NCBI RefSeq assembly: GCF_000276665.1
Contig: NW_004955502.1
Span: 266,161 to 330,160, forward strand
Length of the DNA: 64,000 bases
From: Chinchilla lanigera
Taxonomy: Eukaryota > Chordata > Mammalia > Rodentia > Chinchillidae
Reading direction: 5' to 3'
Positions 32,926 to 43,946 of the stretch are shown here, piece after piece; position 1 is the stretch's first letter, and every line of letters begins with the position of its first letter. A program made the translations under genes and the position numbers. The notes under the pieces are model-generated. The model saw only the letters and a program-made list of their open reading frames with translations, was not told the DNA's origin and searched no databases.

Positions 32926-34423
32926 TTCCACCCCTGGCCCCGCAAAGACTCATGCACAGCCCTTTATTCAAAAGGCATTTAGTCCATCTCTAAGAGTTGT
33001 CAAATTCCTAACAGTTTCAGCACTGCTGAAGAGTCCAAGTCCCAAGTCCCTCCAAGATATAAGGCAGACTCTTAGCTGTGAGCCCCTGTACAAATGAATA
33101 GTTAAACACTTTTAACATTCAATGGCACAAAATAAACATTACCATTCCAAAAGGTACAAACAGGGGGATACAGAGAATTGGGACCAAAGCAAGTCCAATA
33201 GCCAGCAGGGCAAACATTAAGTCCTATGGTTCCATGTGGAACATCCGTAGCAATCTGTGACACACTGTGAGCTCCAGAGGGCTTCCATGATTCCACCCCT
33301 GTGGCACTTCTGGTGGTTACAGCTCCCACAGCTTCTCTTTTGGGCTCACTTTGCTCCCTCCCTGCAGCTTTCCTCAGACAATCCACATACCTGGCTTTTC
33401 TAAACTTCTGAGGTCTCCACTGTACCTTTTGCTTCACACTCACAGCTTCACACACTTCCCTCTCAGGGGCACACTGCCTGGCCTCCTTCTGAAATTGAGG
33501 TAGAAGCCTTCCTAACCTCAGAACTCTTGCATTCTGCATGCACCTAAACCCAGTACCATGTGGATGATGCCAAGGTCTCCTGTCACTTGGAGCAGTAGCC
33601 AAGCTTTCGTCTCTCTTGGCCATAGGGGTTGAGTGCCTGAATCCCTGGGCACTCTGAATCCAATTCGGAGGAGCAAATTCTCTATGCTGCTGCCATTCTG
33701 GAACCTGGTGCAGCTGCCACCACCATTCTGGAACATGGCGCTCTGCGACTTCCTTCTCAAGGCAAGGCCTTTCACCTCTGCAGTTTTGAGGCTGCAAAGG
33801 GTGGAGACTTGTTTCTTGTGATGCCCTTAGGCCATCATTTTTATTCTCTTGTTCCTTCTCAGCAATGGAGATCTCCTCAGCCTTATCTTTGCAGTCCATA
33901 GCTTTACTGGAACTTCCTTTCTGGCCAAACTCATAACATTTTAAATCCTCCCGCTGGGCTCTTTGCTCTTGATTCTCAATATAAATCTGGCTAAAAGCCC
34001 CCAACAATAGCCATGCCACTGATGCAACATTCAACTGCCTTGAAATTTCTTTTGCCAGATTAATCAGTCTGCCACCGCTCTTAATCTCAGTCTCAGACGA
34101 ATTCTCTGGACACAAGCAAAATGCAGGCAAACCTTCTGCCAAGCCATAACATATATCGTATGGACTCCAACAACCAATGCAGTCCTTCTTCCCAGCAGAA
34201 ACCTCCCGAGCCCGGTCTTTACCAGCAGGAATTCTACCAGCTTTCTGGTTTTCTGAGCGCTGACCAGAATCTCCCATACAGAACAGCTGAAGGCGTTCCA
34301 GCTCTACTCTTTCAGGTGACATCTCCAAACCTTTCCAAACTCTTGACACAAGCCATTTCCAAAGGCTCTTGAACCACATAGTCAGGTGTAGTTATAGCAA
34401 TGACCACACTCCTGGTACCAAAT
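32926..34423 (-). mobile_element. MaLR internal region
   Basis: About 1.5 kb between two MaLR LTRs in the same orientation. A primer binding site TGGTACCAGGAGTGTGG (34404-34420, minus), three bases from the 5' LTR, resembles a tRNA-Leu 3' end, as in ERVL/MaLR elements. No pol-like sequence, as expected of these non-autonomous elements. Confidence 0.8.
33102..34379 (-). CDS. 425-codon ORF of MaLR internal region
   Basis: Single uninterrupted frame, ATG 24 bases beyond the primer binding site, filling most of the internal region. It has two cysteine-bearing short stretches (FCLCPENSS, DCIGCWS), a Lys/Glu-rich middle and a Trp/Pro/His-rich segment; I see no protease, polymerase or envelope signature. 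MaLR elements are known to carry a gag-related or uncharacterised ORF. The two flanking LTRs differ at roughly a tenth of compared sites, so an open frame this long is notable. It could be chance, recent gene conversion or constraint. Confidence 0.4.
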   Translation of the reverse strand: MWFKSLWKWLVSRVWKGLEMSPERVELERLQLFCMGDSGQRSENQKAGRIPAGKDRAREVSAGKKDCIGCWSPYDICYGLAEGLPAFCLCPENSSETEIKSGGRLINLAKEISRQLNVASVAWLLLGAFSQIYIENQEQRAQREDLKCYEFGQKGSSSKAMDCKDKAEEISIAEKEQENKNDGLRASQETSLHPLQPQNCRGERPCLEKEVAERHVPEWWWQLHQVPEWQQHREFAPPNWIQSAQGFRHSTPMAKRDESLATAPSDRRPWHHPHGTGFRCMQNARVLRLGRLLPQFQKEARQCAPEREVCEAVSVKQKVQWRPQKFRKARYVDCLRKAAGREQSEPKREAVGAVTTRSATGVESWKPSGAHSVSQIATDVPHGTIGLNVCPAGYWTCFGPNSLYPPVCTFWNGNVYFVPLNVKSV

Positions 34424-34565
34424 TGTCTTAGTTACTATTCTCTCGTTGCTGGGACAAAATACCTGACACCCAAAATGAAGGAAGACAAGGTTTATTTAGC
34501 TTACAGTTTGTGGAGGTTTCAGTCCATACTTTGTTGGTTCCAAGGCAGTGTGGCACAAGCAGTGA
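34424..34565 (-). mobile_element. MaLR provirus 5' LTR (truncated)
   Basis: Matches the terminal ~140 bp of the 3' LTR (GTTTATTTAGCTTACAGTTT shared), then switches to L1 ORF2 sequence, so its 5' portion has been deleted. The 3' LTR has an extra ~15 bp near its end relative to this copy. Confidence 0.8.
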
Positions 34566-34635
34566 ATCCCCATATTAGAAAAACAGAATGCACTCAAACT
34601 AATAACCTAATTGTGCACTTTAAGGCCCTAAAAAA

Positions 34636-34725
34636 GGGGCTGGGGATTTAGCTCAGCGGCACAGTGCCTGCCTGGCAAGCACAAGGTCATGAGTTCGATT
34701 CCTGGTATCAGAAAAACAAACAAAA
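34636..34725 (+). repeat. ID SINE with 14-bp TSD
   Basis: GGGGCTGGGGATTTAGCTCA copy; AAGGCCCTAAAAAA at 34622-34635 and 34726-34739. Confidence 0.96.
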
Positions 34726-35127
34726 AAGGCCCTAAAAAAACAAGATCAATCCAAATCCAAAGCTAGTACAAGAAAGGAAATTGTAAAGATCAGAATAGAA
34801 ATTAATTTAAATTGAGACTAAAAGAAATGAAGAATCAATGAATTGAAGAGTTGGTTCTTTGAAAAGATTAAACAAAATAGACAAACCCATATCCAATCTT
34901 CTTTTAAAAAGGAAAGAAAAGACCCATACAATTAGAAATGAAAAACGTGAAGTCACAATGGATTCTGCAAAAATCCAGATTGATTGGTAACTACTTTGAG
35001 AACCTGTAGTCTAATAAAATGGAAAATCAAAAGAAATGGGTGAATTCCTAGATACATATGAATTACCAAACCTGAACTAAGAAGATATAAAAACTTTACA
35101 TAAATCAAGGAGTACCTTAAAGAGCAC

Positions 35128-35327
35128 TGTGGAATTGGGAATAGTGCTGCATCTTTGTAATCCCAGCACTCTGAGGCTGAGGTAGGAGGATCACAAGTTT
35201 GAGCCCAGCCTGGAGAACTTTACAAGACCTTGTCTCAAAAAAATAAATAAATAAATAAATAAAATGGAGGAGCTGGGGATGTAGCTCAGTGTAAAGGTCC
35301 AGGGTTCAATTCCCAGTATCCCCATCC
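35128..35327 (+). repeat. B1-ID dimeric SINE
   Basis: B1 head, (AAAT)n linker, then GCTGGGGATGTAGCTCAGTG and CAATTCCCAGTATCC. Confidence 0.88.
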
Positions 35328-35741
35328 AAAGAGCAGTATAGGGAATATGGAATTCAGCAAGGCAGAAGACATGATTGGACTCTTTCTAGGAAATGAAGCA
35401 TTAAGAACTCACAAGGTACTCTGGAGTAATTAGCCACTGATTAGCTGTTGTGACACTACAATAAACCAAGTATCAGGCTGTGAAATGATTGAAGTATAAA
35501 TGGACAGTCATGCTACCTGCTGTTAAAAATCTCAACAAAGTAGGTACCTTTGGCACTATCCTGGCACAGAGGAGAGTAGTTCTAGGGTCAGAGGAGGTTT
35601 GTTTTTCTCATAATGCCTATATTTTATATTATTAGAAGAAATCAAGTAAAAAGTAAAAATAAAACAAAACTGTCAGTTTTTTAAGTGTATTTTGCTGCAT
35701 AAAAGGGCAGAAGAATTAGTACATCATGGCTGTTAACTTTA

Positions 35742-36054
35742 TTTTATTTTATTTATTTATTTATTNNNNNNNNNNNNNNNNNNNNNNNNNNNNNNNNNNN
35801 NNNNNNNNNNNNNNNNNNNNNNNNNNNNNNNNNNNNNNNNNNNNNNNNNNNNNNNNNNNNNNNNNACTTTATTTTATTTTATTTATTTATTTATTTATTT
35901 ATTTATTTTGTCTTTTTGACACAGGGTCTCACTATACAGTTCAGGCTGGACTCAAGCTCACTGTATAGCCCAGGCTGACCTCGAACTCCCAACGATCCTC
36001 CTGCCTCAGCCTCCCAAGTGCTAGGATTATAGGCATGCGCCACCACGCCCGGCT
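35742..36054 (-). repeat. B1 SINE with expanded tail and N gap
   Basis: Minus-strand B1 (AGCCGGGCGTGGTGGCGCAT head at 36054) whose (AAAAT)/(AAAT) tail contains the 100-N gap. TSD ATGGCTGTTAACTTTA at 35726-35741 and 36055-36070, perfect. Confidence 0.95.
35766..35865. other. assembly gap (100 N)
   Basis: Exactly 100 N, the usual placeholder for unknown size. The same ~30 bases (ACTTTATTTTATTTTATTTA...) stand on both sides. Confidence 0.99.
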
Positions 36055-36070
36055 ATGGCTGTTAACTTTA

Positions 36071-37480
36071 AAATGAAAATTATTATTCAGTCCTTTTCAG
36101 TACGATTGGGATAACTTTATGGGTATTGGCCTCAATCTCCTTTCCCTTAATTTTCTTTTTCTTTAGCTGTTCTTGAGTTATTTTCATTTTGAATTTTCTT
36201 CATATAACTGCAAATAGGCTTTTTCCATCCCATGGCCCTTTTCTACCAAGATCATGCATAACCAATAAGTGAGTACCTTTTAAATGCTTACTAATTCGTG
36301 GGGTCACAATAACTCAGTTAAAAGAGAGGGAGTGGAGAAATTTACATTCTAGTCAACCAACAATTTTTAGAATGTTGAGCTGACTTTCAAGTGTTCCCGG
36401 AAAAAAGTTGCAATCTCAAATTCTAATAATTATTTAACCTACAGATCAAAAGGCGACTGTTTTAATTATATCAACCTCACTCAAGAGTTTTTACCAAAAC
36501 CAAAAACACCAGGCAGAAAACTCAGACCTCTGAAGACAGCGATCTTAAGGGTTAGGTGTGAAATTGTGTACAGAAAGAAAGAGAAGCTAAAGGCAGTGAA
36601 ATAAAGGATACATGACACAACTGTCCCAGGGGCCACAGAAGATATTCCAGTCTCCCTGATTCCTGCTGTCTTCCAAGCCATAGTCAGGGAAGGTACAACT
36701 CATGTAGAAAGGGAGGTTGGAGAGCAAAGTATCTGGCTTCTTTGAATTGTCTAGAGTGACAAAGGGCTCTTCCCTCCCTCAAGCCCCATACACTGAAAAA
36801 TTTCTCAAGGTTAGGAAAAGTTGCATTGAGATTATGAAATGCTGACTGAAAAATGACATGTGCCCCATATAAATGGCTGTGGTGACCTCCTATATGGGCA
36901 GGACATGTACCACAGTTTCTCAATTACTACAAATTGTCTCTTTGAGGCAGTGAAATAAAGGCTTTTCTTCAGCTCACTGACTGCAGAGAAAACATATCTG
37001 TCTGGTTCTAGAAAACATTGTCCTTAGAGTTTTAGAGCAGCTCTTAATGAGGCTTCTTATAATTTTGAGTGATTAGGAGGAAAATATTGTGAAACCAATT
37101 TAACATAATTTATGTGGTCTACTGTGTATTAGGCTCTGAATATCATTGAAGATAAAAAGATGAAAAAACAAAGATGCTCCTTCAAGAAATGTATCTACTT
37201 TTTTCCACTGGATTTCAAAAAATATCCATGGCCTGGAGGTATAGTTTAGAATAGATCATTTGCCTAGCATCTATAAAGCATTGGGTTTGATCCCAAATTT
37301 GCAAAAGAAAAACTCCCAGTAATTGTGAGCAAAATAATAATAATCCTATTAAAAGAAAAGAGTCCTCTGGTAGACTCTGCTCAAGCCATGATTTAAATTT
37401 AGAAACAAGCTTTATTTAGTCTGTAAAAGGCAGAGTGTGATTAAATAAACCATGTAATGTTGAGCCTCAAGCTTGTAAAA
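36071..37480. other. intergenic, no gene seen
   Basis: A decayed ID-like piece at about 37232-37305 (GGAGGTATAGTTTAGAATAG) is the only thing I can suggest. The rest is unassigned. Confidence 0.4.
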
Positions 37481-38921
37481 AAGAAGAGCAAGTCAAGCCC
37501 AAGCTCATATGAGAGAGGAAATTACAAAAACCACAGCAGAAATTAATGCAATGAATACTAAGAAAACAATGCAAAGAATCAATGAATGAAAGAGTTGGTT
37601 CTTTGAGAGATTAAATGAAACAGACAAACCATTAGTCAACCTTATCAAGAAAAGGAAAAAAGGACCCAAATCCATACACTTAGAAATTAAAAGGTCAAAA
37701 TCACAACAGATCCTGCAGAAATCCAGATCATTATCAACATCAACTTCAAAAACCTCTACTCTAATAAGATTGCAAGCACAGAAGAAATTCCTAGATACAT
37801 ATGAGTTGCCAAAGCCAAATAAAAGAGATAAAAATTCTAAATAACCCTATGCCAGTCAGTGAAATTGAAGAAAAGATTTAAAAACTACCAATAAAGAGAA
37901 GCCCAAATTCTGACAGATTCACTGCTGAATTCTACCAGATTTAGGATCTAATGTCACTACCCCTCAAACTTTTTAATGAAACTGCAATACTCCTAAATTC
38001 ATTCCTAGAAGAAAGCAGTACCCAGATACCAAAACTAGAGAAAGATCCAACTGAAAAAGAGAACTACAGGCCAATCTCCTCAATAAACAGATATAAAATC
38101 CTTCAATCAGATACTCACAAATAGAATGCAGCTAATCATCAAGAAGATTGTATGCCATGACCCAGGGATGCAAGCATGGTTCAACATACATAAGTGAATA
38201 GCTGTAAAATACTACATTAACAGAACCAAAGACAAAAACCATATGATCATATCAAAAGATCTAGAAAAAGCATTTGACAAATCTAGCATCCATTCACCAT
38301 AAAAGCTCTACAGAAATTAGAATATAAGGTCTTTACTGCAATCTGATAACACAATGGCCAATATCATAGTAAATGGTCAAAAACTGAAAGCTTTCACTCT
38401 AAAATCAGGAACAGGACAAGGATGCCCATCATCGCCACTCCTATTCAATATTGTTCTGGAAGCAATAGGAAGAGCAATTAGACAAGCTATGGAAATAAAT
38501 AAGGATAGGAAATAAATAATGAATAAGGGTACGAAATGAATAAAATTATCATTATTTGCTGATGATATGATACTTTACATAGAAGACCTCCAAAACTCCA
38601 CCCAAAGACTCAGGATTAATAACAAAATTTGACAACATAGCAGGATACAAAGTCAACACTCAAAAATCAATATCATTTCTGTATATAAATAATAAAGTCA
38701 CTGACAGAAAAATTAGGGAAACAACACCTTTCACAACAGCATCATGAAAAATGAAATACTTAGGAATCAGTCTGAGAAAGGAAATAAGACTTTACATGGA
38801 AAAGTATAATACTCTGAAAAAAGAGATCAAAGAGGATATCAGAAAATGGAAAGCTATCCATTGTTCTTGGATCATCTAAAACAATATAGGAAAAATGCAC
38901 ATACTTCCAAAACCAGATTTC

Positions 38922-39022
38922 GGGGGCTGGGGATTTAGCTCAGTGGCACAGCGCCTGCCTGGCAAGTGCAAAGTCCTGAGTTTGATTCCCGGTACCGGAA
39001 AAAACAAAAAAACCAAAAAAAC
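38922..39022 (+). repeat. ID SINE in L1, with TSD
   Basis: Complete ID ending GGTACCGGAAAAAAC. TSD AAAACCAGATTTC at 38909-38921 and 39023-39035. Confidence 0.96.
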
Positions 39023-39089
39023 AAAACCAGATTTCATTCAATCCCTATCAAAATACCAACAGCATACCTCACAGAACTAGAGAAAACAG

Positions 39090-39272
39090 CTGGGTGTGGT
39101 GGCACACATCTGTAATCCCAGCACTTTGGAGGCTGAGGGAAGAGGATAGCTGAGTTTGAGGCCAGTCTGGGCTACAAAGTGAGTTTAAGGCCAGCCTGAA
39201 CTACACAGTGAAACCCTGTGTCAAAAAGACACACACACACACACGCACACGCATACACACACATACACATGG
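39090..39272 (+). repeat. B1 SINE in L1 with (CA)n tail
   Basis: AGCTGGGTGTGGTGGCACAC head, full body, tail ACACACACACGCACACGC. Confidence 0.94.
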
Positions 39273-39834
39273 AAAAGAAAACTAGAGAAACCAATTTTAA
39301 AATTAATTTGGAACCAGAAGAGACCTAGAAGAGCAAAAGCAATTCTGGGCAACAAAGGCAAGGCAGGAGGCATCATAGCCCCTGATTTGAAATTATAAAG
39401 CTACTGTGATAAAAATAGCATGGTAAAAAAAAATAGCATGGTACAGGCAAAAAACAGACCCAGGGATCAATGAAACCGAACAGAAAATGCAGAAACAACT
39501 CCAACACACTCAGCCATCTCACCTTTTCAAAGGAGCCAAATACCTTCACTGGAAGAAAGATAGCCTCTTTAATAAATACCACTAGAAAAACTGGCTTTTC
39601 ACACGCCAAAAACTAAAAGTGGACCCATATCTCTCACCATGTACTAGAGAAAAACAAAAAAAAAATCAACTACCCAATTATTAAAACAGAAATATTTAAT
39701 ATGCTGGATGATAGAAGAGATAATACTCTTGAAGACAGAGGTGTGGGCAAAGACTGTATGAATAAAACCCCAGTCACACAGGAAATATTTCAAAGAATCA
39801 ACAACTTTTATGACAGCATGTTAAAAAGCATTGG

Positions 39835-39924
39835 GGCCGGGGATATAGGTCAGTGGCACAAGTGCCTGCCTAGCAAACATAAGGTCCTGTGTTCAATTCT
39901 TGGTACAAAAAAAAAAAAAAAAAT
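39835..39924 (+). repeat. ID SINE in L1
   Basis: GGGGCCGGGGATATAGGTCA to CTTGGTAC, A17 tail, imperfect TSD TTAAAAAGCATT / TTTAAAAGCATT. Confidence 0.93.
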
Positions 39925-41296
39925 TTAAAAGCATTTGTACAGCAAAAAGAAACCACCAACAGAGTGAAAAGACACCCACAGAATGGGAAAGAAAATTTTC
40001 CAGCTATTCCTCAAACAAAGAACTAATCTGTAGAATATATAAAGAACTCAGAAAAAATCAGACCCTTCAAATTTAAAGATCCAGTCCAAAAGTGGGCATC
40101 TGAAATGAATAGACACTTCTCAGATGAAGAAGTAGACATGGCAAATAAATATATGAAAAGATTTTCAATACCACTGATCATTCAAAAATGCAAATTAAAA
40201 GAACACTGACATTCCATCTTACTCCAGAAAGAATGGTTATTATCAAGAAATCAACCAAACACAAATGCTAGCAGGGCTATGGGGAAAAAGGAACCCTTTC
40301 CCATTATTGGTAGGAGCGTAAATTGGGACAACCACTATGGAAATCAGTATGGAGGTTCCTAAGAACTAAAACTAGAGGTTCTATTTGACCCAGCTATTCC
40401 CCTTCTTGGTATCTTCCCAAAAGAGTTAAAAGTGTCATGTTACAGTGATGTAGGCACACCCATATTCATAGTAGCACTATTTGCAATAGCTAAATCTTGG
40501 AAATAGTCCAGATGACCATCAACAGATGAATGGCTAAAGAAATTGTATTTTAATATACAATGGAGTACTATACTTCCATAAAGGATAAACTTGAAATATT
40601 TTAGGTAAATGGATTCACCTAAAGATCATAATTCTAAGTGAAACAAATTGGGCACACGTGCTTAAATATCACCTTGTTTCTCTTGTGTGAGAAGCTGAAA
40701 GAGTAAATAAGGACCAAAATAGAGGATAGATACTGGGAAGCAGGAAGAATATGTTCAGTTGTGAAGGGGAAGAAGGGATTGTGGAAAGGAAGGGAAAAGA
40801 AAGAGTGAATAGAAGGTGGGAAATGGAAAGGAAGGTTTTATAACTGGGGTGGGAGGAAGGGTTCAAGGGAAGGGTGGGAAATGGGGAAAAGAAGAAGAAT
40901 CAAGATATATTATGTATAGGTACAAATTCCCTATGGTGAATATGGTCATTATGTATATGAAAACTGTACCAATAAAATTAATTTTTTAAGAAAGAAAAGA
41001 AAAGATATACCCTCAAAATCACACCCACAGGGACCTGCTTCCTCAAAGCAGGTCCTACCTCCTAATAACTTACTTAGCTGGTGACTCATCAATGAATTAT
41101 CCACTGGTGAGATTAGCTTCTCACAATCTAGTACCTCACTAGGTGTTTTTGATCCAGTCACACTGATGATTGAGTCTGACTGTAGCAACTATAAAATTAT
41201 TTCCTCTTTCTATGTTTTATTATGGAAAATTTGAAAAATGTGAGGCTGAAAAAAGAATAAAGGAAACAATCTATCCATATATAATCCCTTCATAGA

Positions 41297-41452
41297 AATT
41301 TTTTGAGGCATTGAGATAGGGTTTCATAACCTAGTTTATGTTGGCCTTGAACTCACTATGTAGCATAGGGTGGTCTTGAAGTCACAGTGATCCTTTTGTC
41401 TCAGCCTTCCGAGCGCTGGGATTAGAGGTGTGTGCTAGCATGCCTACCTTCT
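41297..41452 (-). repeat. B1 SINE
   Basis: Diverged; GAGATAGGGTTTCATAACC, GTAGCATAGGGTGGTCTTGA, GCGCTGGGATTAGAGGTGTG. Confidence 0.85.
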
Positions 41453-41882
41453 AGAAAATGCTATATTTCTGAAAATGTACAAATATATTCAGAAGCCACT
41501 AAAAAATACCGTTTCCAATAAAAATCTAATATATTCAGCACCATTTTGATGGTGCTTTGTTAATTGTAAAGTTCTATGCACATTCTGTGCTTTGCCTATA
41601 AATTTATGCCATTGTAATATTAGATAAATAAGCCATAAAATGACTGCTATGGTACATAGGGACCACTATGAAAATAAAACTCATCATCTCCAGGAATTCC
41701 ATTGTTTTCAAACCAGAATAGGGAGGAAATTGGTGGGAATTTACAGAGACTGTCTAATGGACATGGCTATTGGTGGAGGTAGGGGCTGAGACAAAACACA
41801 CCATATCTTTTATTTTTCTTATTATTATCCATCAATCTTTATAAAAATGAAGATGAAATCCAATTTAAAAAATATTACGTGC

Positions 41883-41997
41883 GGGGCTGGGAATTTAGCT
41901 CAGCGGCACAGCGCTTGCTGGGCAATACAGATCGTGAGTTCGATTCCCGGTACTGGAAAAACAACAACAACAAAAAAAAATAAAAATAAAAATAAGA
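41883..41997 (+). repeat. ID SINE with TSD
   Basis: GGGGCTGGGAATTTAGCTCA to CGGTACTGG, (CAA)/(AAAAAT) tail. AATATTACGTGC and AATATTATGTGC flank it. Confidence 0.94.
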
Positions 41998-42129
41998 AAT
42001 ATTATGTGCAGTCCAGAAGCACCAAAACCAAGCAACATTTTAAGGAGTAGTTACAATGTTGCATATTTATTTTCCAAACATGGCCACGTATCTCATACTA
42101 CCTGGTCTTCTTATAAAGTATTTTCTTTC

Positions 42130-42545
42130 TTCCCATCGCGTGATGGGTCTGGGCTAGAACTTCTATTCTCTCACCTGGTTCAGACTTCATGAGTACCTTA
42201 ACCAAAAGTATATGACAGAAGGATGTTGTGACTTTCAGAGACAGGTCATCAGTGCCACACATGTTCACCTTGATCCCTTTGGGTCTCATTGGTGATGCCA
42301 TCCGCATGTAATAAGCTGAATGTTCTGAGGAAGCCTAAACAGCCCTATGGAGGTACTACATGGATGAACCCTAAGACTACTTAGACTGAGACTCCTGACC
42401 CAGCCTGCTGTGAGCCCATCATTGCTCCAGCCACTGTCAGACTGCAATTGCATTACAGTCCTCAGCCAGAGGCACCTTACAAGCCTTTCCAGAACTCCAG
42501 ACTACAGAAATCATATGAGCAATACAAAAATGATTGTTGTTTTCT
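42130..42545 (+). mobile_element. MLT1-like MaLR LTR (old)
   Basis: GTGACTTTCAGAGACAGGTC, GCATGTAATAAGCTGAATG, GACTGAGACTCCTGACCC and ATGATTGTTGTTTTCTACTC follow the MLT1 LTR order. Ends approximate. Confidence 0.6.
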
Positions 42546-43590
42546 ACTCAGTTTGGAAGTGATTTTTCAAATGGAACAATAAGTAAATGGAAAGCATAAA
42601 AAAGAGGATAGGGTCAGTTCTCTGTCCCCAGATTCACATAATTTATTACTTTGGTATCAACTGTAAAGTTCTGCTTTCTCCTTCCTACATGCACAGTCCC
42701 CTGGTCTGGTCCCTTGCCCAAGAAGAGGGGAAAATTAATGTTTGCTGAATACATGAATAGTCTCCAATGGCTGAGCATTCTTATCCTACATTCAAGAAAC
42801 TGCTTCTGGGGAAAGTTAACCAACATTACACACCCTTGTATTCTCATTACTCTCCCCGAACAGGAAACACAATTGTGTGCAAAAAAACCCGTCCAGATAA
42901 CTCTTCCCCTAGAGTTTTGCTTAAAATCCTTACTAACTTTATTTTGAATCATAGTGTTTGCTTTTTGTTACAAATTGTAATGTGCTGTCTTTAAGTCACT
43001 CTGCTAGTTCTTGAGTTATTTTATCCATTATAAAGTTGAAGAGTAAGTGTTTCTACTTTTGCAGTAGTATATATCAGTATGGTCCTGGGAATCTTGTATA
43101 CTATTATTTTGCATCCTTCAAGTCTTATAACAACCCTTAAGGGAAGGGCACAAGTGGGATTCCCAAAAAGGGAAGATTAAAAATAACTTTAATCAAATCA
43201 AATATAAAAAATTTAAAGTATTAGTTTAAGCAGTTAATGCAATTAGTAACTGGGTAAATATACAGAGTATCTGTCTAGTAAGATCCATTTTCCCTATAAA
43301 TTAGAAAAAAACCCCAAAAGTTTAGAGGCCAAATTGGTGTGAAAAATGGGAACACAAAATCACTTACACAAACCAACCCTTTTGATGCGAGCACTAGTGT
43401 TCACATGTTCAAAGTGTCGGGAATCAGGAACTCAGCTGTCATTATGGTCTTCTCCTAACTCTCTCCCTTTCAGCATTTCTTAGTTTGCTTTTTCCTACTT
43501 ACTTATCCCTGCACTGCTCCCAGGATTGACTTTCTCAAGCCTAAAAAATTGCTGTTAAAAAAAATGGTAAAAAAAAAATTGCTGTTAGTA
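42546..43590. other. intergenic, no gene seen
   Basis: Overlapping ~100-codon frames on both strands at 42.6-42.95 kb are not recognised. The rest is AT-rich. Confidence 0.4.
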
Positions 43591-43596
43591 TCTATT

Positions 43597-43946
43597 TGTA
43601 GGGAGTGGCTGAAATTGGAAATTGATTACACATGTGAGGGGTGAGACAAGGCCAGTAGGAAAACAAAGAGCACCTCGGGCAAGCCACTTGATCAAGCTGC
43701 TTCAGTCCAGAGAACCCCAGGCCTTGAGACAACTGAAGCAATCAGTTGCTAGGCAAAGCTGTGTCACGTGACACTAATTTTGCCATCTGTATAAACAGCC
43801 CTATCATGGTTGAGCAGCTAACTTTCCTCCCATCAGGAGAGAGAGGGCTCCACCTGACCTCAGCTTTTGTCTCTTATTTTTATTTTTCCCATCTTCTCAC
43901 AGTCCTACCTCTGACCCCAACACCAAGAGCTGCACAGGACATGGCA
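43597..43946 (+). mobile_element. ERVK-like solo LTR with TATA box
   Basis: 350 bp from TGTAGGGAGTGG to GGACATGGCA, canonical TG/CA ends. TATAAA at 43790-43795 with a pyrimidine-rich R-U5-like stretch (TTTTGTCTCTTATTTTTATT) downstream. Flanked by TCTATT (43591-43596) and GCTATT (43947-43952), a 6-bp duplication with one mismatch, as expected for class II elements. Confidence 0.7.

Larger units (their letters stand above)
31076..35127 (+). mobile_element. L1 5' half (ORF1 to mid ORF2), interrupted
   Basis: ORF1-like coiled-coil and RNA-binding segment (about 31.1-31.9 kb), then ORF2 endonuclease sequence: GDLNTSLSQRGKSTRQK, YTFFSAAHGTFSKIDH and LLNNQW near 32.1-32.5 kb, in a frame open for 167 codons. 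A MaLR provirus splits it at about 32563. ORF2 resumes at about 34566 (TNNLIVHFKAL) and ends near 35127. Some ORF2 codons are missing at the junction. Not intact. Confidence 0.88.
37481..40990 (+). mobile_element. L1, 5'-truncated, ORF2 to 3' end
   Basis: Runs from mid ORF2 (GAGAGGAAATTACAAAAACC) through reverse-transcriptase landmarks (GGACAAGGATGCCCATCATC for GQGCPSS; TTTGCTGATGATATGATACT for FADDMIL), the ORF2 C terminus near 40.5 kb, to a 3' UTR with GTACCAATAAAATTAA at 40.97 kb. Numerous stops and frameshifts, and three SINE insertions. Confidence 0.92.

Noticed and set aside
42614..42952. 112-codon minus and 98-codon plus frames over the same DNA
   Set aside because: Mutually overlapping with no recognisable product; length is within what chance gives in this much sequence.
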